Below are positions 52,504-61,328 of a DNA stretch of 64,000 nt, piece after piece. This DNA comes from Aneurinibacillus sp. Ricciae_BoGa-3. GTDB taxonomy: Bacteria; Bacillota; Bacilli; Aneurinibacillales; Aneurinibacillaceae. The DNA lies in assembly GCF_028421645.1 (NCBI RefSeq), contig NZ_CP116887.1, positions 4,032,001 to 4,096,000 of the forward strand, read 5' to 3'. Under the pieces are notes generated by a model. That model did no database searches. It was given only the letters and a program-made list of their open reading frames with translations, and was not told the DNA's origin. Within the stretch, counting starts at the first letter, position 1; each line of letters begins with the position of its first letter. A program made the translations under genes and the position numbers.

Positions 52504-53283
52504 TTAAAGCGTGGTCAAAAAGTTTAATAAAGCACGGTTAACATCATTGGGTTTTTCAATGGTCGCCCAGTGGCCACAATCTGGAATAACTTCTAGCTTG
52601 GCATTTGGAAACCCTTTATAGAGCTGTTGAGCCATCCGAACGGGGCTCGTCTTATCTTCATCCCCAACAACCAGGAGAACCGGCTGGGTAACTTCCTGAT
52701 GGTCAATAGCTTTTGCATCTGCAAGCGCTCTGCATGAAGCCGCATAACCTTCCGCGTCATTGCGCTGCAATAATTCACGCACTAAGCCAACCAGCGCAGG
52801 GTTCGCAAATTTCGTGTAAGCGGACAAGCCGCCCTCTGTAATGGCGTCAGCTACGGCATCCATTCCTTTTTCTTTTACCAATTCTGAACGAGCCGCTAAT
52901 CCATCTTTTCCTGCAGGCGGAATTTCAATAATACCGCCAACGAGTGCAAGGCTTTTTACCTTTTCTGGATAACGAATAGCAAAGTGCTGAACAATGAGCG
53001 TGCCCATCGAATGCCCAATAAAATGAGCAGACTCAACACTTTCTTGTTCAAGAAGATCGGTTAAATCCTCTACGAATTGGCTAATAGAGTATTCAGGGAT
53101 CGAGGTTTCGGTACGCCCTGAGCCTCTTAAATCATAAGCTATCGTTTTATAATACCTCGAACAAACATTGACCTGGCTGTTCCAGATATTTAAACTTCCG
53201 CCTAATCCATGGACAAATACGATCGCTTCACCTGTTCCCTTAACTTCGTAATTAACTTGAAGGCTTTTCGTTTGACTAAGCAC
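52504..53283 (-). CDS. Alpha/beta hydrolase, enol-lactonase-like
   Basis: A 259-aa alpha/beta hydrolase: oxyanion motif VFVHGLGGSLNIWNSQVN, nucleophile GHSMGTLIVQHFA, Asp in LVVGDEDKTSP, and His in IPDCGHWATIEKP. The arrangement resembles 3-oxoadipate enol-lactonase (PcaD) and related hydrolases. ATG at 53283 with AAGGAGG. A TGGT-N3-ACCA operator sits 51 bp upstream. Between an amidohydrolase and a GntR regulator. Substrate unknown. Confidence 0.88.
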   Translation of the reverse strand: MLSQTKSLQVNYEVKGTGEAIVFVHGLGGSLNIWNSQVNVCSRYYKTIAYDLRGSGRTETSIPEYSISQFVEDLTDLLEQESVESAHFIGHSMGTLIVQHFAIRYPEKVKSLALVGGIIEIPPAGKDGLAARSELVKEKGMDAVADAITEGGLSAYTKFANPALVGLVRELLQRNDAEGYAASCRALADAKAIDHQEVTQPVLLVVGDEDKTSPVRMAQQLYKGFPNAKLEVIPDCGHWATIEKPNDVNRALLNFLTTL

Positions 53284-53333
53284 CTATGTTCCTCCTTGAT
53301 TCGAATTGAAATCGGTTGTCAAAATGCTGAAAT

Positions 53334-53344
53334 TGGTCCAACCA
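53334..53344. promoter_or_regulatory. FCD/GntR operator candidate upstream of the alpha/beta hydrolase
   Basis: TGGTCCAACCA is a perfect match to the FCD-type palindrome TGGT-N3-ACCA known for FadR-subfamily regulators. The same motif occurs at 54476. Confidence 0.6.
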
Positions 53345-53415
53345 CGTTTACAATCCATATATTACTGGACAAAGGTTTCTTCGTCAAGAAGATTTTTATT
53401 TTTCAAAAATATTGG

Positions 53416-53500
53416 AAAAATCAACATACCAAAGCCACAGGTGAAGGTCGATAACCTTAACTGCTCTTACGTGCAACAAAAAATATCTTGCGCAGCAACT
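53416..53500 (-). repeat. Intergenic structured repeat, copy D (degenerate)
   Basis: Minus-strand reading: GCAGTTAAGGTTATCGACCT, then TTCACCTGTGGCTTTGG, matching the copy A-C core at about three quarters of positions. The hairpin next to it (GTTGCTGCGCAA region) is weak. It starts directly after the T-tract of the terminator at 53501-53535. Confidence 0.6.
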
Positions 53501-53535
53501 AAAAAAACCAAGCTAATTGTTTAAAATTAAGCTTG
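53501..53535 (-). terminator. Terminator of GntR copy 2
   Basis: CCAAGCT/AGCTTGG with a 14-nt loop and seven T on the minus strand; the T-tract is followed by repeat copy D. Confidence 0.82.
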
Positions 53536-53573
53536 GTATCACAACGAATTTAAACCGCATAAAATTGAATAAA

Positions 53574-54290
53574 TCACTGTCCTAACATATTTTCACGAAC
53601 ATTTTTTAAATGATTAAGAGTGAATAGTGAAGCCTGATCGGCATCACGTTCATAGATGGCCTGGTATATATTCTGATGTTCAACTTGGTATTGCTTCATC
53701 CGTTCCATGTTCAGGCTTCTTTCTTTTAGGGTTCCCCATAACTTTTCCAGCCGAACGTTATTGATAATATTAACTACGTGTAGCAAGAATGAATTCTTAG
53801 CCGAGAGGGCAATCACATGATGAAATTGGCCATCCAATTTCTCGAAATGTGGAATGTCCCTATTCGCTATTGCCGTATCAAACTCATCTAATATCGCCTT
53901 TAAAGAAACAAAATCCTGATGAGTAGCTCTCAGAGCAGCTAAATTAGCTAAGTACGGCTCAAATGCAAATCTAGCTTCGAATACTTCAGACGGGCTTGTT
54001 TGTTTTGATATTTCAACAAACGACCCATCCATACTGGAAAAATTGACATTCTTTATAAAGGTGCCTTGCCCTACCTTGCTTTCGATAATCCCAATGATCT
54101 CTAATGCCCGCAAAGCCTCGCGTACTGTGGCACGGCTCGTCTGGAACTTTTCCGCTAGTTCACGTTCCGAAGGCAGCCTGGAATCTACCTTTAGAACGCC
54201 TTTTTCGATATGGTTTCTAATTTGATTGGCAATATTAAGAAAGGCCTTATTCTCACCAATGGGCGCGAACGTAATATCTAATGCTTTCAC
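53574..54290 (-). CDS. GntR-family regulator, FCD type (copy 2)
   Basis: A ~238-aa FCD/GntR regulator closely related to the one at 49690: RLPSERELAEKFQTSRATVR, EALRALEIIGIIESKVGQGT, LDGQFHHVIALSAKNSFLLH. GTG 54290, 8 nt after GGAG, is chosen over upstream GTG 54308, which precedes this SD. It diverges from the FAH gene; a TGGT-N3-ACCA site lies in the shared gap. Likely represses the hydrolase and FAH genes. Confidence 0.9.
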   Translation of the reverse strand: MKALDITFAPIGENKAFLNIANQIRNHIEKGVLKVDSRLPSERELAEKFQTSRATVREALRALEIIGIIESKVGQGTFIKNVNFSSMDGSFVEISKQTSPSEVFEARFAFEPYLANLAALRATHQDFVSLKAILDEFDTAIANRDIPHFEKLDGQFHHVIALSAKNSFLLHVVNIINNVRLEKLWGTLKERSLNMERMKQYQVEHQNIYQAIYERDADQASLFTLNHLKNVRENMLGQ

Positions 54291-54475
54291 CAATTTTTCT
54301 CCTTCCACTCTCTATTTTTATAGTTATCATCAAGGAAATCCTAGAGAATACCGGACACCACACCATGATGGTTTTAGTAAATCATACATTTTGGCTGACC
54401 ATTACGTCAAATACAGACCGCGAAAAATCCTTCTTGACTGCCAAAGATGATTTGGGTTAGGATGTTATCAATAAA

Positions 54476-54486
54476 TGGTTAGACCA
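54476..54486. promoter_or_regulatory. FCD/GntR operator candidate ahead of the FAH gene
   Basis: TGGTTAGACCA fits TGGT-N3-ACCA, in the divergent gap between GntR copy 2 and the FAH-family gene. Confidence 0.6.
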
Positions 54487-54540
54487 ATGATTAAATATAC
54501 GTACCAATTATTCTAAATTATATTTGGGAGGACGGAGTAT

Positions 54541-55449
54541 ATGTATTTAGCATCTTATGCACATGATGGCAAACTCAAGTATGGATTTCGAACAAATGAC
54601 GAACGTTCTGTTGTTGATGCCGTAGAAGCAGAAAAGCAGCTTTTTTCAGATGCATTCTTACCTGGAACCTTGCGTGAAGTAATTGAAAACCAGGAAGCAG
54701 TTACGCGGCTGCGACAACTGCACCGCAAAATATCGCAAGATTCTGCCGATTACATATTGCCTTTATCTGATGTCACTCTCGAAGCTCCCATACCTAATCC
54801 TAAAAGAGATATTATCTGTTTAGGCCTCAATTACCATGAGCATGCTCTTGAGTATACAACAGCAATGGAAGCAGAAAAAAATGTACCGCAAAATCCCATT
54901 GTTTTTACGAAGGCGACCACCACTGTGATTGGGCCCAATCAAAAAGTTAAAAGTCATCGTAATGTGACAAGTCAAATTGACTACGAAGCAGAGTTAGCCA
55001 TTGTAATAGGGAAGCAAGGAACGAACATTCCAGCAGAGGAAGCCTATGATTATATTTTAGGCTACACCATTATAAACGATGTAACGGCACGCGACCTGCA
55101 AAAGAAGCACAGCCAGTGGTTTCTGGGAAAAGGTTTAGACACCTTCGGGCCTATGGGGCCTTACCTTGTAACAGCTGATGAGATTGCTGCTCCTGTGAAT
55201 TTAAACATCCAGTGCAGAGTAAATGGAGAAGTAAGACAAAATTCTAACACAGAACTTCTCATTTTTGATATCCCGACTATTATTAAAACCATTTCAGCCG
55301 GCATTACATTACAACCCGGCGATATCATTGCTACAGGAACCCCTAAAGGTGTAGGAATCGGTTTTAACCCTCCACGATTCTTGCAAGAGGGCGACGTCGT
55401 GGAAGTTGAGATTGAAAAAATTGGTATCTTAAAAAATACCGTAGCCTAA
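54541..55449 (+). CDS. Fumarylacetoacetate hydrolase-family enzyme
   Basis: A 302-aa FAH-fold protein: LGLNYHEHALEYTT, metal-binding Glu residues in IDYEAELAIVIGKQG, Asp in INDVTARDLQKKHSQWFLG, and GTPKGVGIGFNPPRFLQEGD. The family hydrolyses C-C bonds in acylpyruvates and 2-oxo-hept-3-ene-1,7-dioate analogues, or decarboxylates oxaloacetate. ATG at 54541 after GGGAGG. Divergent from GntR copy 2. Together with the alpha/beta hydrolase it suggests ring or lactone catabolism; the substrate is not determined. Confidence 0.92.
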   Translation: MYLASYAHDGKLKYGFRTNDERSVVDAVEAEKQLFSDAFLPGTLREVIENQEAVTRLRQLHRKISQDSADYILPLSDVTLEAPIPNPKRDIICLGLNYHEHALEYTTAMEAEKNVPQNPIVFTKATTTVIGPNQKVKSHRNVTSQIDYEAELAIVIGKQGTNIPAEEAYDYILGYTIINDVTARDLQKKHSQWFLGKGLDTFGPMGPYLVTADEIAAPVNLNIQCRVNGEVRQNSNTELLIFDIPTIIKTISAGITLQPGDIIATGTPKGVGIGFNPPRFLQEGDVVEVEIEKIGILKNTVA

Positions 55450-55543
55450 TGTTTGCATCTGCGTTTGTCACCTATATTTTTGAAACAGTTAAACAAAAAC
55501 TAACTCATATAAAGAAAAAAATATTAAGTAGAGGTGATAAAAA

Positions 55544-55798
55544 ATGTTAGATAAACCTTTATTGGCTAAAGTCACAGTTGATTATACGGATGAGCAACTA
55601 GATGCCATTGCCAATGGGTGCTGCCCGAATTGCCTGCCCATCTACAACAGGTACCGAATTATCGGTACTTCATTTGATAAAGAACTGAAGGTGGAGTTAC
55701 TCCATGTTAAATGTTCGAACATTGTGGATTGTGAATGGGACGACCAAATTCCAAACCGCAGACCAGATCCTGGCCTGGAAGGATTTTTCACATCTTAA
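55544..55798 (+). CDS. Small Cys-rich protein downstream of FAH
   Basis: An 84-aa protein, ATG at 55544 with GAGGTGATAAA upstream. It contains ANGCCPNCLPIYNRYRIIGT (CCxxC), further Cys in HVKCSNIVDCEWDDQ, and a Pro/Arg-rich C-terminus. I do not recognise a family. The Cys spacing suggests a metal site. Co-directional with FAH, 95 bp apart, and terminated at 55858. Confidence 0.6.
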   Translation: MLDKPLLAKVTVDYTDEQLDAIANGCCPNCLPIYNRYRIIGTSFDKELKVELLHVKCSNIVDCEWDDQIPNRRPDPGLEGFFTS

Positions 55799-55857
55799 TC
55801 CTGGTTGTAAGACTTCGGCTTTAACACAGCAAATCCTTAACTTCGCTCTCCACTAAA

Positions 55858-55900
55858 TAAAACCCCCGAATTAGGCTATTATAGCCGTTTCGGGGGTTTT
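55858..55900. terminator. Bidirectional terminator
   Basis: AACCCCCGAA/TTCGGGGGTT with an inner GGCTA/TAGCC stem; A- and T-runs on either side. Between the Cys-rich gene and the convergent glycosyltransferase. Confidence 0.88.
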
Positions 55901-55948
55901 GAAATAACAGGAATATATGCAACAGACAATGAATAGTTCCAATAATTA

Positions 55949-57364
55949 CTACATCAATTGCTCCATCAGCTCACCCAGCTGACGGGCCTGAATCTGGCGG
56001 TTGTAAATAGCAAGATCACCGTCAAAGGCACGCTGGATGATGTTGTTTTTATTGTCGCTATTCGATGCATGCTCCTGTTTTGCAGAAGAATGTTCCCTCT
56101 CTGCCTGTTGAACCTTCCATTCCTGATATATTTTCAGAAACGCTGCTTTAATCTGATCGATATCTTTCGGATCCACTACTTCACCCAGCCCAAACTGCCT
56201 GATGATTTTGGTGGATTCCCCTTCAACAGATAGCGCAAGAATCGGATGGTTAATCGCCATGTATTCATATAGCTTACCTGGAATATATACGCCCGATCCC
56301 GGAGCTGTATCCCCGATAAGCAGCAACGTATCGGCAGCTTTCATGGCTGCCAACGCCTTCTTGTGCGGCAGATTTCCCATGATCTCCACGATGTCTTCCA
56401 GGTGAAACCGGCGGACGCAGTCGATATTGTCCGTATATCCTGGATAATCAAACACACCGGCAAACTGAAGGTTGAGCAGCATGCGATCCACTTTTTGCTC
56501 CTCGATCAATTGTGCCACCGCTTCAAGCAGAAGTCTGGGATTGCGCTCCCTGTACAAAATGCCGGTATAGATGCAGGTGAACTTCCCGTCATCTGCAAGT
56601 TGCTCTATGTTTGTATAATCATTCGGATCAAATCCGTTATGTATCACTTCAATGCGGGAAATTTCCTGGCCAAACTTATTCTGGAAATTGTCTGCGAAGC
56701 CATTGGTCACTGTGGTAACGGCATCAGCCTCCCGCATCACACTCCGCTCCATCCGCTCCTCCCACGCTTCTCTCCAGGCAATGCCTGTCCGGTGCATATT
56801 TTGGGTCCACGGATCACGAAAGTCAGCTATCCATTTAATCCCGGTTTTTCGCTTCAGATTTCGGGCAACGAGGTGACAGGTATAAGGACCCGAGGTAGAA
56901 AACATAATCGGAATATGATGCTGGCGAATGACTTGCTCTCCAACTTTGACCGCATCCGGAAGCCAGCCAATCATATCATCCGGGATCATAAGCGTATTTT
57001 TAAGGCTTTTTAATGAGGCAACCGCTTTTTTCTTTATCCGTTGCTTTAAGCCCGGTTGTGATGCAGGCTGTTTCTCATTCTTTTCTGGCTGCGTTTGCGC
57101 CCCCGCGGACTTTTGAGAACGGGCAGCACGCATGCCTGTCAGCGGATTCCACTCTTTCGCACGGTGAATGGTTACATTTGTGGGCAATTCTTTTAACAGC
57201 GACTCATCCTTCGTCGCATAATAAGCACTCTCCACGGTTAGCACGTGAACCTCCCAGCCTGACTCTGCCAGGTACCTGGCCATCTTTACCGCGCGGGTGA
57301 CACCCCCGCCGCCAATCGGAGGGAATAAATAAGAAACAAGCAGCATTTTTTTCCGAGCGTTCAT
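55949..57364 (-). CDS. GT-B glycosyltransferase, family 4-like
   Basis: A 471-aa glycosyltransferase. N-terminal LLVSYLFPPIGGGGVTRAVK with the glycine-rich acceptor loop; KWIADFRDPWTQNMHRTG; VIHNGFDPNDYTNI; donor domain with TCIYTGILYRERNPRLLLEA and GVYIPGKLYEYMAINHPILA (EX7E-type). A charged, low-complexity segment (~82-110) and a Gln-rich C-terminus are insertions relative to smaller family members. ATG at 57364. It follows the UDP-sugar dehydrogenase gene but a terminator stands between. Confidence 0.88.
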   Translation of the reverse strand: MNARKKMLLVSYLFPPIGGGGVTRAVKMARYLAESGWEVHVLTVESAYYATKDESLLKELPTNVTIHRAKEWNPLTGMRAARSQKSAGAQTQPEKNEKQPASQPGLKQRIKKKAVASLKSLKNTLMIPDDMIGWLPDAVKVGEQVIRQHHIPIMFSTSGPYTCHLVARNLKRKTGIKWIADFRDPWTQNMHRTGIAWREAWEERMERSVMREADAVTTVTNGFADNFQNKFGQEISRIEVIHNGFDPNDYTNIEQLADDGKFTCIYTGILYRERNPRLLLEAVAQLIEEQKVDRMLLNLQFAGVFDYPGYTDNIDCVRRFHLEDIVEIMGNLPHKKALAAMKAADTLLLIGDTAPGSGVYIPGKLYEYMAINHPILALSVEGESTKIIRQFGLGEVVDPKDIDQIKAAFLKIYQEWKVQQAEREHSSAKQEHASNSDNKNNIIQRAFDGDLAIYNRQIQARQLGELMEQLM

Positions 57365-57385
57365 GGTAACGTAAACGTCCTTCCT

Positions 57386-57417
57386 AAGAAAAAGAAGCCT
57401 GAAATGCCGGCTTCTTT
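57386..57417 (-). terminator. Terminator of the UDP-sugar dehydrogenase gene
   Basis: AAGAAGCC/GGCTTCTT with a 9-nt loop followed by TTTTCTT on the minus strand. Confidence 0.8.
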
Positions 57418-57462
57418 CGCTTTTTATTCTTTGTATCCATTATTGTGCAGAGCTGGCGACAA

Positions 57463-58758
57463 TTAAATGCGAATAAGTACAGCTTTTTCCGAAATGCTAC
57501 GCGGAATTCGGTTTTTTCCGTCCACCAGAACCGGATTTTGATTCATTTTACCCAGCACTTCATCCCAGTCAATCTCCAGAAATTCTTCCTGAACTGTTAC
57601 ATAAATAAGGGCGTCTGCCCCGCTTACCGCATCACCGAGCGAATCAACTTTATAGGGGTAGCGTGCAGGAACAGCCGGATCATAAGCGGCCACATGTGCA
57701 CCTGCTTCCTCAAGCAGCTGCACAAGGTGGTGCGGAGGGCTGATGCGATCATCGTTAGAGAAGTCTTTCATCGCCAGGCCTAGCACGGCAACCTTGCTTC
57801 CTGCCAATGTTTTCCCTGCCTCACTCAGCTTTTCGCCCACCATGTTAACCAGAATTCGCGGTACACTGTCATTGATCTGGCGCGCTGTTTCCAGCAGATC
57901 GAGGTTTACACCAATTTCTTTCGCCTTCGGAAGCAGGTAATACAGGGCATTAGGCAAACAGTATCCGCCAACACCTGGTCCCGGGGTTAACAGGTTAACA
58001 CGCTTATGGGTATTGGCTACTCGAATCAATTCGAATGTATCAATGCCGGCCTTCTCTGCAAAGCGGGCGAACTGCTGAACCATCGCAATATTTACATCGC
58101 GCTGCACATTCTCGATAACTTTAGAAGTTTCCACAACTTTTATATCAGAGATGGTTACTTCCGCTTCCGTGACAAAAGTAAGCACTTCATGTGCGCGCTT
58201 GGCACTTTCTTCATTAATTCCACCCATGGCAAGCGGCATATTGATAAACTCTTCAAATGCACGGCCTTCCGCAATTCTCTCAGAAGCATAAGCCAGATAG
58301 AAATCCTCGCCTGCTTTCAGTCCGCTTTTTTCAAGCAGCGGTTTAACTAAATCTTCTGTAGATCCTGGGATAACCGTGCTGCGGAGGATAACTGTATCCC
58401 CTTTTTTCAATACCCCTACAAGAGATTCACAGGCCGCGGTTAAGTAGCGCATCTCTGGGTCACCATTTTTAACCGGAATACCAACGGTAATAATATAATT
58501 ATTAACCTGGCTGGCAGCTTCTTCATAGCTGGTAGTTGCTTTAAATCTTCCGGCAGCCAGCTGGTCTTTTAATATATCAGCAAGAGACTTGCCTTCAAAA
58601 TATTCTAAGTGATGCGAAATCCCCTGATTAATATCACGAATAAGTGGTTCGCTTACGTCTATCCCTACTACATTTGCGCCTTTACGCGCATAACTTAGCG
58701 ATAAAGGCAGGCCGATAAAACCTAAACCTATTACTGCAATGTTCAGTGACTTTGTCAT
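57463..58758 (-). CDS. UDP-sugar 6-dehydrogenase (UDP-ManNAc/UDP-GlcNAc dehydrogenase type)
   Basis: A 431-aa NAD-dependent dehydrogenase that oxidises C6 of a UDP-sugar to the uronic acid. Rossmann motif IAVIGLGFIGLPLSLSYARK, STVIPGSTEDLV, YASERIAEGRAFEE, and the catalytic Cys in GPGVGGYCLPNALYYL. The SERIAEG and GGYCLP segments fit the WecC/VipA branch rather than UDP-glucose dehydrogenase. ATG at 58758. Likely provides a uronic acid for a wall or capsule polymer. Confidence 0.9.
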   Translation of the reverse strand: MTKSLNIAVIGLGFIGLPLSLSYARKGANVVGIDVSEPLIRDINQGISHHLEYFEGKSLADILKDQLAAGRFKATTSYEEAASQVNNYIITVGIPVKNGDPEMRYLTAACESLVGVLKKGDTVILRSTVIPGSTEDLVKPLLEKSGLKAGEDFYLAYASERIAEGRAFEEFINMPLAMGGINEESAKRAHEVLTFVTEAEVTISDIKVVETSKVIENVQRDVNIAMVQQFARFAEKAGIDTFELIRVANTHKRVNLLTPGPGVGGYCLPNALYYLLPKAKEIGVNLDLLETARQINDSVPRILVNMVGEKLSEAGKTLAGSKVAVLGLAMKDFSNDDRISPPHHLVQLLEEAGAHVAAYDPAVPARYPYKVDSLGDAVSGADALIYVTVQEEFLEIDWDEVLGKMNQNPVLVDGKNRIPRSISEKAVLIRI

Positions 58759-58811
58759 TATAACTTCTCCTCCGACCTCTCGGAAACTTAAAACGTATAT
58801 ATTTTATCATA

Positions 58812-58844
58812 AACAAAAGAAAAGAGCGACGAACACACGCTCTT
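58812..58844 (-). terminator. Terminator of mutS2
   Basis: AGAGCG/CGCTCT with a 9-nt loop, followed on the minus strand by TTTTCTTTTG; about 55 bp past the mutS2 stop. Confidence 0.8.
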
Positions 58845-58898
58845 CCTTTGCCATTATACTTCATTGCCTGCTCGCTATCAATGAAGGTTTACAGGGAA

Positions 58899-61255
58899 TT
58901 ACTTCAACTCAACTACAGTTGCCCCAATACCGCCTTCACCCTGTCCGCCATAGCGCAACGATTTGACCAGACGATGCTTCTTCAAATATTTCTGCACCCC
59001 CAGCCCCAGCGCGCCGGTTCCCTTTCCATGGATAATCGAAACCTTCTGAAGCCCGCCGATCAGCGCTTCATCTAAATATTTGTCAATTAGAATAATCGCA
59101 TCTTCTACGTTGTTGCCGCGGATATCAAGTTCCATTCTAACCGGATCGCGGGTGGATTGGAATTTGGTAACATGGCGGGTTGGCTGTGGTTTGGCCGCTT
59201 TCAGCTTCTCCAGATCGTCTGCTTTGACGTTCATTTTAAGTATGCCGATTTGGACCTGGAATTCTTTGTCGTTAACCTTATCGACGATTTCGCCCTTCTG
59301 GTTGAGTGAAAGGACCCGCACTTCATCCCCCACTGCTAATGGCTGCTGGTTAACCGGTACGCGCGCAGTCTTCGTTTTTTTCCGGCGCAGTTTGGGATTT
59401 GCTTCTTCAAGCCGTTTCTGTGCTTCAATAAGTTTATGTTCTTTAATGCCTGCCCGCTCCTCCTGGGCTAGACGACGCAGTTCAGAAATAATCGTATCGG
59501 CTTCCTTGCGGGCTTTATCAACGGCACGGCGCGCTTCCTCTTCTGCCTGCTGATACAGCTGTTCCCTTTTGTCTTCAAGCTCTGCAAGCTCCGTTTCAAG
59601 CTTGCGTTTATCTGTCTCCGCTTCTTTAAGGATATGCTCTGCTTCCCGGCGTTCAGCTTCAGCCCGGCGCTGATTCTCCTCAAGTGAAGCTATCATCGTA
59701 TCTAACGTTGTTTCTTCCTTGCTGGCCATGCTCCGTGCCTGGCTCAGTACCTGTTCAGGCAGCCCTAATCTTGCTGCAATGCTGAATGCGTTGGAGCGGC
59801 CTGGAATGCCGACAAGCAAACGGTAGGTGGGCCTTAACGTTTCTTCATCGAATTCTACGCTCGCATTAATCACACCGGGGCGATCGTACGCGTAAGCTTT
59901 AAGTTCGCTATAGTGAGTGGTTGCAACCACCCGCGCCCCCTGCTGGTGGACGTAGTCAATAATGGCCATCGCCAGTGCCGCACCTTCCTGTGGGTCGGTT
60001 CCAGCACCCAATTCGTCAAACATAACCAGGCTGCGATGATTAATGTGCTTTAAAATATGTGAAATATTGGTCATATGGCTGGAGAATGTACTAAGGCTTT
60101 GCTCAATGCTTTGTTCATCCCCAATGTCGGCATAGATCCCTTCAAAAAGGGTAAGCTCTGTTCCTTCATCCGCCGGCACCTGCATCCCGGACATCGCCAT
60201 AAGTGACAGCAGCCCAATGGTTTTTAAGGACACGGTTTTACCACCGGTATTGGGCCCTGTTATCACGATCGTGGTATAGTGTTTGCCAAGTTCCACGTCT
60301 ATGGGCACGACCGTATGCGCCGGAATCAGCGGATGCCGCCCCTTCTTAATGCGAATGTACCCCTCATCGTTAATAGCAGGCTCGCTTGCCTTGATGTCAT
60401 CCGCATAGGCCGCTTTGGCAAAAATAAAATCCGCTTCCGCCAGGCACTCCACATTATGCATCAGCGTATCCACTTCCTCCGCAACGGAGGCGGTAAGAGC
60501 CATCAGTATCTTTTCAATTTCCCGCTCTTCTTTCATTTTCATCTCGCGCAGCTCATTGTTTATGGTAACGACTGAACCCGGCTCAATAAACAGCGTCGCA
60601 CCCGAAGCGGATTGGTCATGTACAATTCCACCAAACGAATGGCGGTATTCCTGTTTAACCGGTATAACGAAACGGTCATTGCGAATGGTAATAATTGGGT
60701 CCTGCAGCATCTTCTGTGTACTAGAGTTGCGAATCATCTGCTCCAAGCGATCCCTGACCCGCCGCTCTGCACCTCGAATCTGGCTGCGAACCTGGGAAAG
60801 CGCCGGGCTGGCCGAATCCATTACCATTCCATTCTCATCGATAGCCCGGTTAATGGCCTCTTCAAGGCCGCGCAGGCGCACAACTTGTCCCAATAGTTCA
60901 TCCAGAAGCGGAAGCGGTTCCGACTCTGTAATGCCTGCAATAAATGTCTTCAGGCGCCCGCCGCCATATAATGTGGAGGCAATATCCAGCAGTTCCGCCG
61001 TGTTCAGCATACCGCCGAGCCTTGCCCGGGTAAGCGCACCGCGAATGTTGCGAATACCGCCGAGCGGCACGCTCCCCTTCAGGCGAAGTACGGTTCTGCC
61101 TTCCTGCGTGGCCTGCTGGCGACGCTTGACTTCCGTGAGATCCGTTGAGGGTGTAAGCTGTTCTATTTTTTCTCTTCCAAGGCTGGAAGAAGCTCTTTTG
61201 CTAATTGATCAATTACTTTACTAAATTCCAGTGTTGTAAGTGTCCGTGCTTCCAA
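58899..61255 (-). CDS. mutS2: MutS2 ATPase/endonuclease, apparent 5' frameshift
   Basis: MutS2 (about 785 aa when repaired) acts in recombination suppression and ribosome rescue. The body has Walker A TGPNTGGKTVSLKTIGLL, Walker B LVMFDELGAGTDPQEGAALA, a long coiled coil (~515-600), and a C-terminal Smr domain with LDIRG and HGKGTGALG. The family start is TTG 61255 (EARTLTTLEFSKVIDQ, SD AAAGGGG), but after ~19 codons this frame ends at a TAG. The family sequence continues in another frame as SKRASSSLGREKIEQLTPST, so one base appears missing near 61202. The frame from there to 58899 is open. It may be a sequencing error, a true mutation or recoding. Confidence 0.85.
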
Positions 61256-61328
61256 TATAATCCCCTTTCTTTATAAGGACAGGTTAACTCCAATATACCT
61301 ATTATACCATCTGTCCTTCGCAAAGGAA

